A stretch of 17,829 bases of DNA from Bacillota bacterium. Its GTDB lineage: Bacteria; Bacillota; Clostridia; Acetivibrionales; DSM-1351. A program made the translations under genes and the position numbers. The notes below the pieces were generated by a model. The model worked only from the letters and a program-made list of their open reading frames with translations. It was not told the DNA's origin and ran no database searches. The stretch lies in contig JAEZKZ010000001.1 of the NCBI GenBank assembly GCA_023415305.1, positions 1 to 17,829 on the forward strand, read 5' to 3'. Below are positions 1-7,916 of this stretch, in pieces (within the stretch, counting starts at the first letter, position 1; each line of letters opens with the position of its first letter).

Positions 1-42
1 TACTTGGCTGGAAACGGCCCGGGAAAGTAAGTCTCTGCCAGA
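1..42 (+). rRNA. rrf: 5S ribosomal RNA, 3' end only
   Basis: The first 42 bases match the conserved 3' third of clostridial 5S rRNA: the hairpin around GGCTGGAAACGGCC, the GGGAAAGTAAGT stretch and the closing CTGCCAG strand of the terminal stem. The 5' part lies outside the window. A tRNA follows 7 bases later, as at the end of many rRNA operons, so an rRNA operon probably runs in from the left. The exact 3' end is estimated from the family. Confidence 0.8.
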
Positions 43-49
43 TTTATAT

Positions 50-125
50 TCCTCAATAGCTCAGTCGGTAGAGCATGCGGCTGTTAACCGCAGGGTCGTA
101 GGTTCAAGTCCTACTTGAGGAGCCA
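50..125 (+). tRNA. tRNA-Asn (anticodon GTT)
   Basis: A complete cloverleaf of 76 nt including an encoded CCA. The acceptor arms TCCTCAA (50-56) and TTGAGGA (115-121) pair perfectly, G122 is the discriminator and CCA is 123-125. The anticodon stem TGCGG/CCGCA encloses the loop CTGTTAA with anticodon GTT at 83-85. The T-arm carries the usual GGTTCAAGTCC. It sits directly behind the 5S rRNA tail and is probably processed from the same transcript. Confidence 0.97.
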
Positions 126-159
126 AAGAGTAGATTCTATTAAGGATCTACTCTTTTTT
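126..159 (+). terminator. Rho-independent terminator of the rRNA/tRNA operon
   Basis: The inverted repeat AAGAGTAGAT (126-135) / ATCTACTCTT (146-155), with a 10-nt loop, runs into a T tract (154-159). It starts right after the tRNA CCA end, so it closes the operon. Confidence 0.9.
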
Positions 160-241
160 GTTGAGTTCTATAATGAATATTGAGGTAATGCGAAACCTTT
201 GTAATAAAAATAGTTAAATTAGCCTTTATATGTAATTGAAT

Positions 242-270
242 TTGATTTTTTCTCTTCTATTATGTATAAT
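242..270 (+). promoter_or_regulatory. Sigma-A-type promoter of the DUF4015 lipoprotein gene
   Basis: The -35 TTGATT (242-247) and -10 TATAAT (265-270) are separated by 17 bp, near consensus. Transcription would start around 277 and leave a leader of about 90 nt before the ATG at 366. Seen in sequence; not tested. Confidence 0.6.
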
Positions 271-365
271 CTCTATGTATATAAATATTGACCTGTACAT
301 ATAAAATCTGTACTAATCAGTCATACTATTTACAAACGAAAAATAATTCTTGGGATGAGGTACTT

Positions 366-1700
366 ATGAAAAAGAAAATGAAAATCACCTATGTATTATC
401 AATTTTATTAGTTGTTTTGATGCTTACTTCATGTACGGCATTTAACGGAAACAATGACGGGAAAAAAGTAAGCGAAATAAGTGCGAACTCATCTGAAACA
501 GCACAACAAAGTCCGGCAAGTGATAGTCAGACACCAGCCACTCAAACAACTGAACAAACTGCTCCTTCCACTGCTGAGAATACTTCTTCTAAACCCTCCT
601 CAGACACAAGTGAAGAGAAAAAGCCCCAGTCGGCCAATGGACTTCAGCTTTCTCCAAGTATAGAGGAGGTTAAGGTAAAAGCTGTTTATTTAACAGGACC
701 TTCCGCAGGATCAACCGACAGAGTCAATAAAATAATCGATTTAGCAAATAAGACAGAGCTGAATACTGTTGTAGTAGACATTAAGGAAGATGGCGCTCTG
801 AATTATGAATCAGATCTAGAAGCTGTTAAAAAGTATGGGAAACAGATTAAATACTATGATCCAGACAAACTAATTAAGAAGTTCCACGAAAATGGAATAT
901 ATGTTATCGGCCGAATTGTTACCTTCAAAGATCCTACCCTTGCTAAAAATAGAGCTGACCTTGCGATAAAGAATTCTGCAGGATCTCTCTGGTTGGAAAA
1001 TGGTAAAACGCCTTGGACCAATCCATACAATGAAGAAGTTTGGGATTATAACATTGATATAGCAAAGGAAGCTATAGCAAAAGGTTTTGATGAAATACAG
1101 TTTGATTACGTAAGATTTCCTACTGGAAGAAAATCAGATTTCAACTACGGAACAAATGTACCTGAAAAGGCAGAGGCTATTAACGGCTTCCTGGCCAAGG
1201 CAAATAAAGTGTTGCACGAAGAAGCCGGTGTTCCGGTATCTGCTGACGTATTTGCAATAATTGTTGAAAGTAAACCTGATGGTGAAAGCATTGGACAAAG
1301 GATAACAGAGGTTGGTAAGGATATTTATTGCATAAGTCCAATGATTTATCCTTCACATTATGCTAATAATGCAAAAAAAGGTATCATGGCTAATGGAGTA
1401 GGTCAGAAGATTAATGGAGTAATATTTACAAAGCCAGATTTAGAACCATATAATGTTATGTATAATGCACTTCTATCTACTAAATCCAAAATTGCTGAAA
1501 CACCTGGTTATAAGGCAAAGGTAAGGCCTTATTTGCAGGCATTTACAGCGAAATACCTACCTAACGGGTATTATATGAATTACGGGCCACAGCAGATCAA
1601 GGAGCAGATTAAGGCGGTTTATGATGCGGGCTACGAAGAATGGATTTTGTGGGATCCTAGTAATAAGTATCAGGAAGCATATTTTAATCCTAAAAAGTAA
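366..1700 (+). CDS. Lipoprotein with DUF4015 (glycoside-hydrolase-like) domain
   Basis: A 444-residue protein. An upstream in-frame ATG exists at 288, but I start at 366 because GATGAGG lies 5 nt before it and a proper lipoprotein signal begins there: charged MKKKMK, a hydrophobic stretch, and lipobox LTSC with Cys23. Residues 24-100 are a Ser/Thr/Gln-rich flexible linker, as expected for a domain tethered outside the membrane. Residues about 104-440 match the DUF4015 / COG1306 family, a predicted TIM-barrel related to glycoside hydrolases. The signature parts are KAVYLTGPSAG (105-115), VVVDIKEDG (135-143), FDEIQFDYVRFPTGR (241-255) and WILWDPSN (426-433). Asp and Glu in the FDEIQFDYVRFP strand are candidate catalytic residues by analogy. 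It probably acts on a cell-wall or extracellular polysaccharide, but no substrate is established for the family. It is monocistronic, with its own promoter and terminator. Confidence 0.85.
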   Translation: MKKKMKITYVLSILLVVLMLTSCTAFNGNNDGKKVSEISANSSETAQQSPASDSQTPATQTTEQTAPSTAENTSSKPSSDTSEEKKPQSANGLQLSPSIEEVKVKAVYLTGPSAGSTDRVNKIIDLANKTELNTVVVDIKEDGALNYESDLEAVKKYGKQIKYYDPDKLIKKFHENGIYVIGRIVTFKDPTLAKNRADLAIKNSAGSLWLENGKTPWTNPYNEEVWDYNIDIAKEAIAKGFDEIQFDYVRFPTGRKSDFNYGTNVPEKAEAINGFLAKANKVLHEEAGVPVSADVFAIIVESKPDGESIGQRITEVGKDIYCISPMIYPSHYANNAKKGIMANGVGQKINGVIFTKPDLEPYNVMYNALLSTKSKIAETPGYKAKVRPYLQAFTAKYLPNGYYMNYGPQQIKEQIKAVYDAGYEEWILWDPSNKYQEAYFNPKK

Positions 1701-1739
1701 TTTATAATTGTATTGGAATAACTGACAGGTTATTAATTG

Positions 1740-1775
1740 AACGGGATTGCTGTTAAGAGAGCGATCCCGTTTTTT
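1740..1775 (+). terminator. Rho-independent terminator
   Basis: ACGGGAT (1741-1747) pairs with ATCCCGT (1764-1770). The stem is extended inward by T-G, G-C, C-G and T-A pairs, and TTTTTG follows. It lies about 40 nt after the lipoprotein stop codon. Confidence 0.9.
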
Positions 1776-1893
1776 GTTTTCTAAAAGCTTAAAATTATTT
1801 GAATATATAAGTAGAACCAGGTTTTATTTATTAAAATAAGTGAAATAGTAATGTATAGGTCTTATTTACTAAACAAAATATATTATCTGATTA

Positions 1894-1922
1894 TTGAAAT
1901 GTTGTCCATTGCGTGATACAAT
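1894..1922 (+). promoter_or_regulatory. Sigma-A promoter of nrdJ
   Basis: The -35 TTGAAA (1894-1899), a 17-bp spacer and the -10 TACAAT (1917-1922), with an extended -10 TGA just before it. The predicted transcript start, about 1929, falls between the two NrdR-like boxes, so bound repressor would block polymerase. Confidence 0.7.
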
Positions 1923-1963
1923 ATATTGTGCCAGTGAGTGAAGTGGAATACTAAATATAGATT
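1916..1963 (+). promoter_or_regulatory. Tandem NrdR-box operator of nrdJ
   Basis: Box 1 (1916-1931, ATACAATATATTGTGC) matches the NrdR consensus acaCwAtATaTwGtgt at 14 of 16 positions, including the whole 10-base core. Box 2 (1948-1963, ATACTAAATATAGATT) matches 12 of 16, with 9 of 10 in the core. The boxes start 32 bp apart, about three helical turns, which is the known arrangement of paired NrdR sites. Box 1 covers the -10 element. NrdR is the ATP/dATP-sensing repressor of ribonucleotide reductase genes; its own gene is not in this window. Confidence 0.75.
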
Positions 1964-1979
1964 TGAGGGAGGATTTTGA

Positions 1980-4367
1980 ATGAAGCTTTCTGAAAATGCA
2001 ATAACAGTTTTAGAAAAAAGATATCTGGAAAAAGATGAAAACGGCAACCTTATTGAGAATGTTGAAGGTATGTTTAGACGTGTAGCCAAAGCAATTGCAG
2101 CTGCAGATAAGGACTATACCGATAAGGCCGGCCTTGATAAAATAGAGAAACAGTTTTTTGATATGATGGCGGACCTTGAGTTTTTACCAAACTCACCTAC
2201 ATTAATGAATGCCGGAAGGCCATTAGGGCAGCTTAGTGCCTGCTTTGTATTACCAGTTGAAGATACAATGGAGGGCATTTTTGAAGCTATTAAAAATGCA
2301 GCCTTAATACATAAAAGCGGTGGAGGAACTGGCTTTAGTTTTTCGAGGCTACGTCCAAAGGGTTCGTCTGTGAATTCTACAGGGGGCGTTGCCAGCGGTC
2401 CAATAAGTTTTATGAAGGTTTTTAACGCTGCTACAGAAGCTGTTAAACAGGGCGGGACCCGACGTGGTGCGAATATGGGTATTCTTAGAGTGGATCACCC
2501 TGACATTATGGAGTTTATTTCATGTAAAAAAGATAATACAGAGATCACGAATTTTAATATCAGTGTCGGTATTACAGAAGACTTTATGAAAGCAGTTGAA
2601 TATAATCTTGAATATGAACTTATTGATCCAAAAACCAAAAAACCTGTTGGTAAACTTAATGCTAAAAAAGTTTTCGATATAATAGTTGAGATGGCTTGGA
2701 AAAATGGTGAGCCCGGCATTATTTTTCTCGACAGGTTAAATAGGGACAATGTTACACCAAAGCTGGGGGAATTTGAGAGTACAAATCCCTGTGGAGAGCA
2801 ACCGTTGCTACCATATGAGGCCTGCAACCTTGGTTCTATTAATTTGTATAATATGCTCAATGAGGAAAAAAACTCTTTGGATTTTGATAAATTAGCTGTG
2901 ACTGTAAGGAAAGCGGTTCACTTTTTAGATAATGTAATTGAAATGAACAAATATCCGCTGCCTGAAATTGATCAAATGACCAGGGGGACAAGAAAAATTG
3001 GGCTTGGTATTATGGGTTGGGCCGATATTTTGTGCGCGATGAGGATTCCATATAACTCTCAGCAGGCAATAGATTTTGCTGACAAAGTAATGAGTTTTAT
3101 TCGGGACAACGCTCAGAAAGCTTCTCAGGAATTAGCCGAACAAAAGGGAGTATTTCCTTATTATGATGATAGCATATTTGTAAAGAAAGGAATAAAAATT
3201 AGAAACTCCACTACAACAACTATAGCTCCTACAGGTACTCTTAGCTTAATAGCCGGAGTGTCAAGCGGAATTGAACCTCTATTTGCTATTTCTTATATAA
3301 GAAATGTTATGGATAATAATGAACTTATTGAGGTTAATCCAGTATTTAAGGATGCTGCAATCAAAGGAAATTTCTATTCTGAAGAATTGATGAAAAAGAT
3401 TGCAAAGTCGGGTACTATTAAGGATATTGAAGAGATACCGAAGAAAATTCGTGATATTTTTGTAACTGCCCATGATGTTGGGCCGGAATGGCATGTGAAA
3501 ATGCAGGCAGCTTTTCAGAGACATACAGACAATGCTGTATCTAAGACTGTTAACTTAAGTCATGACGCATCTACAGACGATGTTAGAGAAGTATTTACGC
3601 TGGCTTATAAAGCCCAGTGTAAGGGTGTTACCATCTATAGGGATGGAAGCCGTGATATGCAGGTACTTAACATTGGAAAGGTACAGGGGAAGGAAGAACC
3701 AAAAAATGAACCGCTACCCGCCGGAGATAATATATATTGTGATTCCTGTAATGATATATCAAAAAGAATATCAGGAATTGAACCAAGGCCAAGACCGGAT
3801 ATAACTACAGGCTTTACGGAAAAGGTTAAAATAGGCTGCGGTAATCTTTATATTACTGTAAATTACGATGAAAACGGAATTTGTGAAGTGTTTACAAATA
3901 CAGGTCGTGCCGGAGGATGCCCTTCTCAGTCTGAAGCAACCAGCAGGCTTGTCTCAGTAGCACTGCGTTCAGGCATGGATGTTAAATCCATAGTTGAACA
4001 GCTAAAGGGAATAAGATGCCCTTCAACTATTCGTCAAAAGGGGCTTAAGGTTCTTTCCTGTCCGGATGCTATCGGAAGGCTTATTGAAAACGTCGCAAAA
4101 ATTCAGAGCGGTAAAGACGAAGATGGTAACAATAATTTTACTACCCAGGAATACAGTGTTGTTCAGCGACCAAACTCATCGGGCAGAGGAGAAACTGCCT
4201 GCGCCTCAGATTTTTATGATTGTACGTTGAAAGAGGGGGGGGCAAATCCTGAAATGGAGATAGATGAGATTAACCTGGGAGGCGCATGCCCTGAATGCGG
4301 AAAGACAGTAGAACATGAAGGTGGCTGCGTTATTTGCAGGAACTGTGGTTATAGTAAGTGCGGGTAA
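1980..4367 (+). CDS. nrdJ: Adenosylcobalamin-dependent (class II) ribonucleoside-diphosphate reductase
   Basis: A 795-residue class II ribonucleotide reductase, which makes deoxyribonucleotides using a B12-generated thiyl radical and so works with or without oxygen. GAGGGAGG (1965-1972) sits 7 nt before the ATG. Visible landmarks are NSPTLMNAG (71-79); C88, the first redox cysteine, in LSACFV; the nucleotide-binding stretch around KSGGGTGFSFSRLRP (112-126); NPCGEQ (269-274), with C271 as radical cysteine and E273 catalytic; C282, the second redox cysteine, 11 residues on as in Thermotoga NrdJ; and APTGTLSLIAGVSSGIEP (416-433). A TSCPD domain follows at about 615-690. The tail has C770, C773, C783, C786, C789 and C794, a zinc-ribbon-like end that probably re-reduces the active site. 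Length is normal for this long form. Oddity: a run of eight Gs at 4235-4242. Regulation is probably by NrdR. Confidence 0.97.
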   Translation: MKLSENAITVLEKRYLEKDENGNLIENVEGMFRRVAKAIAAADKDYTDKAGLDKIEKQFFDMMADLEFLPNSPTLMNAGRPLGQLSACFVLPVEDTMEGIFEAIKNAALIHKSGGGTGFSFSRLRPKGSSVNSTGGVASGPISFMKVFNAATEAVKQGGTRRGANMGILRVDHPDIMEFISCKKDNTEITNFNISVGITEDFMKAVEYNLEYELIDPKTKKPVGKLNAKKVFDIIVEMAWKNGEPGIIFLDRLNRDNVTPKLGEFESTNPCGEQPLLPYEACNLGSINLYNMLNEEKNSLDFDKLAVTVRKAVHFLDNVIEMNKYPLPEIDQMTRGTRKIGLGIMGWADILCAMRIPYNSQQAIDFADKVMSFIRDNAQKASQELAEQKGVFPYYDDSIFVKKGIKIRNSTTTTIAPTGTLSLIAGVSSGIEPLFAISYIRNVMDNNELIEVNPVFKDAAIKGNFYSEELMKKIAKSGTIKDIEEIPKKIRDIFVTAHDVGPEWHVKMQAAFQRHTDNAVSKTVNLSHDASTDDVREVFTLAYKAQCKGVTIYRDGSRDMQVLNIGKVQGKEEPKNEPLPAGDNIYCDSCNDISKRISGIEPRPRPDITTGFTEKVKIGCGNLYITVNYDENGICEVFTNTGRAGGCPSQSEATSRLVSVALRSGMDVKSIVEQLKGIRCPSTIRQKGLKVLSCPDAIGRLIENVAKIQSGKDEDGNNNFTTQEYSVVQRPNSSGRGETACASDFYDCTLKEGGANPEMEIDEINLGGACPECGKTVEHEGGCVICRNCGYSKCG

Positions 4368-4450
4368 TAACTTCTTATATTGTGAACCCCGGAAAGCTTG
4401 AAATAAGTGTATTTAACTAAAAATAGCTGGGAAATAATTCTTAACAGTAT

Positions 4451-4480
4451 GAATTAAATCAAGTAAATTTGATTTAATTC
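4451..4480. repeat. AT-rich perfect inverted repeat
   Basis: GAATTAAATCAA (4451-4462) and TTGATTTAATTC (4469-4480) are perfect 12-bp arms around a 6-nt loop. No T tract follows, so it is not a standard terminator. It may stabilise the 3' end of the nrdJ transcript or be a protein site. Function unknown. Confidence 0.6.
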
Positions 4481-4516
4481 TAGAATCGAATAAAATATAA
4501 ATATTCTTAAAATGCT

Positions 4517-4555
4517 AGTCAGGACCACCCGCTTAGCGGGTGGTCCTGACTGTTT
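4517..4555 (+). terminator. Long perfect hairpin, probable nrdJ terminator
   Basis: AGTCAGGACCACCCGC (4517-4532) pairs over 16 bp without mismatch with 4536-4551 around a TTA loop, and GTTTTAT follows. The stem is very stable and GC-rich against its surroundings. It lies 150 nt after the nrdJ stop. The T tract is short, so it may also serve as a dispersed palindromic repeat; either reading is possible. Confidence 0.65.
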
Positions 4556-4795
4556 TATGTAAATTAGAAGGCAAGATAAAATGGTATTAATCAATATTGG
4601 CATTATATTAATTATTAAGAGAGTTATTTATTGATAGTTGCAATTATTTGAATATTATTGTTGAATTAATTACAAAGTTTGTTGTAATATGGAATAGAGT
4701 TGGGGTAGATTAATATCAACGCCGATTTTAAAAAGAAGCTATACTATTATAGTCTTCAAGTAAAACATGAACTGACGTCTTACTTAAATATATAA
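4556..4795. other. AT-rich spacer, no gene recognised
   Basis: No open frame with a ribosome site. The reading frame just before the TPR pseudogene encodes a short stretch from about 4718 (INADFKKKLYYYSLQVKHEL) that ends in TAA at 4793-4795. It shares the frame of the TPR remnant and could be more of the same dead gene, but it shows no recognisable TPR pattern. Confidence 0.4.
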
Positions 4796-5092
4796 CTTCA
4801 TTTTTACAAAAAAGCTTTATACTGTTTATATATGGCTATAGAGTTAAATTCAGCAAATACAGATGCACTTATGTCTAAAGTTATTGTATTTTTATTACAA
4901 GAAGAGAATAATAAAGCAATTGAATGTTTTGATAAAGTCATTGAATTGAATCCGTAGTACGCTTTCGTACTACGATAAAAGTGCTGCATTAAGCGTTTTA
5001 AACGATAAATATGAAGCTATAGAATGCTTGAAAAAGCTATTGAATTAGATTCTGATTATAAGGAACAAGAGCTAAAAATTGAAATTATTTAA
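4796..5092 (+). pseudogene. TPR-repeat protein remnant, two frame breaks
   Basis: Conceptual translation gives typical tetratricopeptide repeats in three pieces. The first (4796-4954) reads ...KKALYCLYMAIELNS... and NNKAIECFDKVIELNP. A 13-nt insertion at 4955-4967 then brings an immediate TAG and shifts frame. The second piece (4968-5027) reads YYDKSAALSVLNDKYEAIEC. A one-base loss near 5025-5030 leads to the third piece, LEKAIELDSDYKEQELKIEII, ending at the TAA at 5090-5092. The helix-turn-helix spacing and the AIELN/AIELD caps are clear. There is no start codon with a ribosome site, so this is the 3' end of a once longer gene. The live gene at 5220 also carries TPRs, and the remnant may come from a relative of it. 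Confidence 0.8.
4953..4974. repeat. Small perfect hairpin inside the TPR remnant
   Basis: CGTAGTACG (4953-4961) and CGTACTACG (4966-4974) pair perfectly around CTTT. The expected sequence, CCG TAC TAC GAT (P-Y-Y-D), is restored if the 13 nt at 4955-4967 are removed. The insertion therefore created the inverted repeat. Confidence 0.75.
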
Positions 5093-5219
5093 TAACATTT
5101 GAGATACATCCGAGTTTAATCGCTTATTAATTGAGTGTTTAAGATTTAATATAAACGTAGTTAGTCTTAACTATCTTTTAAAGATTAAAATATTTTGAGG
5201 AAAGTAGGATGAATTATTT

Positions 5220-7853
5220 ATGAAAAAACTTACAGTCGTAGCTTGTTTTTTATTCTTTTTCACTTTTCTAGGTTTCAATATTATATATGCAAAATCAGAC
5301 TTTGATAATTATAGTTGGCAAAAGTTAGATAATTATTTTACAGGGAGGGACATTATAGGTATAACAAACAATGGTTCTTTGTTTATTGCTGTTGGGGAGC
5401 GTGGTCTTATTTTAAAATCCTTGGACGGCATTTCATGGGAAAAAGTGTACTGTGGTTACGAAGAGGATTTTTATTCAATAAATTATGACGGAAAAAGTTT
5501 TAAGGCAGTTACTCAAAGTGGCAAAGTATTAACTTCTGAAAATGGTGATATATGGATATTACAAGCTGATAAGTTAGATGTTAATACAAGTGCAGAAATC
5601 AATATTGATCCTGAGCACGTTGTCTCTCGAAACAAGATATTCGGATACTCGAAATATCAGAAGATAGCAATAGGAGTTGGTGAGTCAGGTGCCATTTATT
5701 ATGGTACTAAAGGGCAACAAGATCCAATAAAACAGGTATCCCTTAATTCCAACAGTCATATTATCGATAAACTAGGAAATGCAGTAGCTCTTTTCGTCGG
5801 ATCTTCTCAAATGTATGTTGAAAATAATTATATAGAGCATTCCATACCTAAGCCATATACAATCACGTCTGGTAAAAATGAAGTAGTGTATGTACCATTG
5901 GAGGAAATTTCAAAAGGTATTGGTGGAAGCTATAAGTTTGATCAAAAAGAATCTACTGCTTACATAAACTACAGGTCTAATAAATTAATAATCAAATTAG
6001 GGGAAAAAACTATTAAGGTAAATGGTAAGGATAAAGTTACTGAGTTCCCGGCTGTATTAAAGGATAATAAAGTATTTGCTCCGCTTAATACATTTGCTCT
6101 TTTGGGTAAACAGATATACTTAAATCAAAACCTCATTATAATAAGCGATATTAAGGAGTTTTTCGACTACCAAGCTGATTATCTCATTATTGCTGCTATG
6201 AAGAGTCTGTTTGAAAGTACCGACCATAAGGTTACTTCACTTTCAGAGAAACTAATAGATACTCTGACTGACAAGGGGTTTGAATATTATGACTCTCCAA
6301 CCCCAAATGGATATTTTGATGCCCTTGATTACTTTGAAATGGCTGAGCTCATCGAACCAAATTCAGAAACGTATAAATATATAGGATGGACATGGCATGA
6401 ATTAGAAGATTTTGATACAGCTTTAGAATATTTTGATAAGGGGCTCCGTTTAAATTCTGAAAGTTTCGACTTATATTTAAGTAAAGCATATGCTTTAAGT
6501 GTAATAGGTAAATTTGATGAAGCTCTGAACAATATTAATCAAGCAGATAAAATTAAACTTGGAACATTTGATGTTAAAGCTTGTATTGCTTTTTTAAACC
6601 TATACAAAGGTGAATACGAAGAAGCAGTAAAAGGATATGATGAATGTATTTTGATAAACCCTTCGATTGCGGCTTGTTATTTCAACAAAGGCTATTCTTT
6701 GATGGAGTTAGGTAGGTATCAGGAAGCATTGGATTGCTACGATAAAGCTATAGAAATGGAACCAAATGAAGTAAGATATTTTTGGCGAAAAGGTCAATGC
6801 CTGTATAGATTTCAAAAATATAATGAGGCAATCGTCGAATTTGATAATGCATTAAAATTGAATTCGGAAGCTGAACTTATTATTGAAGACAAAGGCAATG
6901 CACTTTTAAAGTTAAATAAGTATAAGGAAGCTGCTCTAGAATACAAGAAAGCCATAAAAATTAACCCGTTCTATGAAGCTTTTCAAAAAGATTTGGAGAA
7001 TGTCCTGTTATGTATGGAAAAGTTAGGAGATGAACTTTCATATGAACAAAAATATGATGAGGCAGTTGCAGAGTATAGTAAAGCACTTGAACTGATAGCT
7101 GTACAAAGTGATTATGAAAGAGTTGTCGGTAAAAAAACAGAGTTGCTTTATAAGATGAAAAGATATGAGCAATTGGTAAATGAGATGAACGTATTTGAAA
7201 GTAAGTATAATGATAATGAGTTAAGTAACTATTACAAAGCTCTTGGCTATTGTGCTCAAGCTAAATATGATGATGCTATCAAGTGTCTTAAGCAGTCAAT
7301 TTATTATGACAGGGCATACAGGAAAAGAATATACAAAGACGAAAGGTTTTATCAGTTGAGGGGGAGAGATGACTATAAGGGGTTAATATCTGAAATAAAA
7401 ATCTTTATGGACGATACCTTTTTAGACGGAGCAGAATTTTTTGAAGTTAGTATGTTTGAAGGGGCTACTTTTTATAAAACCAACACGCTGGGCTCCATCT
7501 CAGAAGATAATACAGTAAAAACATTGATTAAAAACATATTGGGTAATTTCCTGAATAATAAGATTAATGATAAAGAGGCTGCTAAAAAAATCGGAATCTC
7601 TGATAATAGTCCTTTACTAAGTTTGTTCGATTTCGATAAGGAATATTATTATTTGCTGAGAGAACTTGAATATGGAGAAGTTGTATTAGATTCCGAAATT
7701 ATTATGTGCGGAAATATCAATGGTGAACCTAAATTCGTTGTAGTGAATACAAAAATGCAGAGGACTAATGGTTCAGAAAATGTAGAAAGGTATCAATATA
7801 GCTTATTAATTAAAGAGGGAGGTTCATGGAAGTATTTTACCCCCATATTTTAA
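5220..7853 (+). CDS. Secreted stalk-domain and TPR-repeat protein
   Basis: An 877-residue protein with a signal peptide (MKKL, hydrophobic 5-23, probable cut near YAKS). Residues about 30-165 contain BNR/photosynthesis-stability-like blades, for example IGITNNGSLFIAVGERGLILKSLDG and a second one around GKSFKAVTQSGKVLTSENGDIW. About 180-310 is a copper-amine-oxidase N-terminal-type stalk domain (YVPLEEISKGIGGSYKFD..., KVNGKDKV..., VFAPLNTFALLGKQI). About 365-700 hold at least six TPRs (such as ALEYFDKGLRLN, ALDCYDKAIEMEP, AIVEFDNALKLN). The C-terminal 150 residues are unrecognised and are followed by no anchor. It is likely an extracellular scaffold or binding protein; no enzymatic site is seen. 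GAGGAAAGTAGG (5197-5208) serves either this ATG or a four-codon frame at 5209 whose stop overlaps it (ATGA). No terminator was seen downstream. Confidence 0.85.
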   Translation: MKKLTVVACFLFFFTFLGFNIIYAKSDFDNYSWQKLDNYFTGRDIIGITNNGSLFIAVGERGLILKSLDGISWEKVYCGYEEDFYSINYDGKSFKAVTQSGKVLTSENGDIWILQADKLDVNTSAEINIDPEHVVSRNKIFGYSKYQKIAIGVGESGAIYYGTKGQQDPIKQVSLNSNSHIIDKLGNAVALFVGSSQMYVENNYIEHSIPKPYTITSGKNEVVYVPLEEISKGIGGSYKFDQKESTAYINYRSNKLIIKLGEKTIKVNGKDKVTEFPAVLKDNKVFAPLNTFALLGKQIYLNQNLIIISDIKEFFDYQADYLIIAAMKSLFESTDHKVTSLSEKLIDTLTDKGFEYYDSPTPNGYFDALDYFEMAELIEPNSETYKYIGWTWHELEDFDTALEYFDKGLRLNSESFDLYLSKAYALSVIGKFDEALNNINQADKIKLGTFDVKACIAFLNLYKGEYEEAVKGYDECILINPSIAACYFNKGYSLMELGRYQEALDCYDKAIEMEPNEVRYFWRKGQCLYRFQKYNEAIVEFDNALKLNSEAELIIEDKGNALLKLNKYKEAALEYKKAIKINPFYEAFQKDLENVLLCMEKLGDELSYEQKYDEAVAEYSKALELIAVQSDYERVVGKKTELLYKMKRYEQLVNEMNVFESKYNDNELSNYYKALGYCAQAKYDDAIKCLKQSIYYDRAYRKRIYKDERFYQLRGRDDYKGLISEIKIFMDDTFLDGAEFFEVSMFEGATFYKTNTLGSISEDNTVKTLIKNILGNFLNNKINDKEAAKKIGISDNSPLLSLFDFDKEYYYLLRELEYGEVVLDSEIIMCGNINGEPKFVVVNTKMQRTNGSENVERYQYSLLIKEGGSWKYFTPIF

Positions 7854-7916
7854 TTTATTCAACAAATAAAGTTAACTGGAAGAAATAAAGAAATAAAATA
7901 ACTTTGAGGATATTGA

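Noticed and set aside
1..125. Integration site for a mobile island at the tRNA-Asn gene
   Set aside because: No integrase gene and no second copy of the tRNA 3' end were seen in the window.
288..365. Upstream ATG extending the lipoprotein by 26 residues
   Set aside because: No ribosome site, and the extension would bury the lipoprotein signal; the ATG at 366 has GATGAGG and an immediate signal peptide.
1776..1979. Cobalamin riboswitch before the B12-dependent reductase
   Set aside because: The space between terminator and gene is too short after the mapped promoter (about 50 nt of leader), and no B12-box-like sequence is seen.
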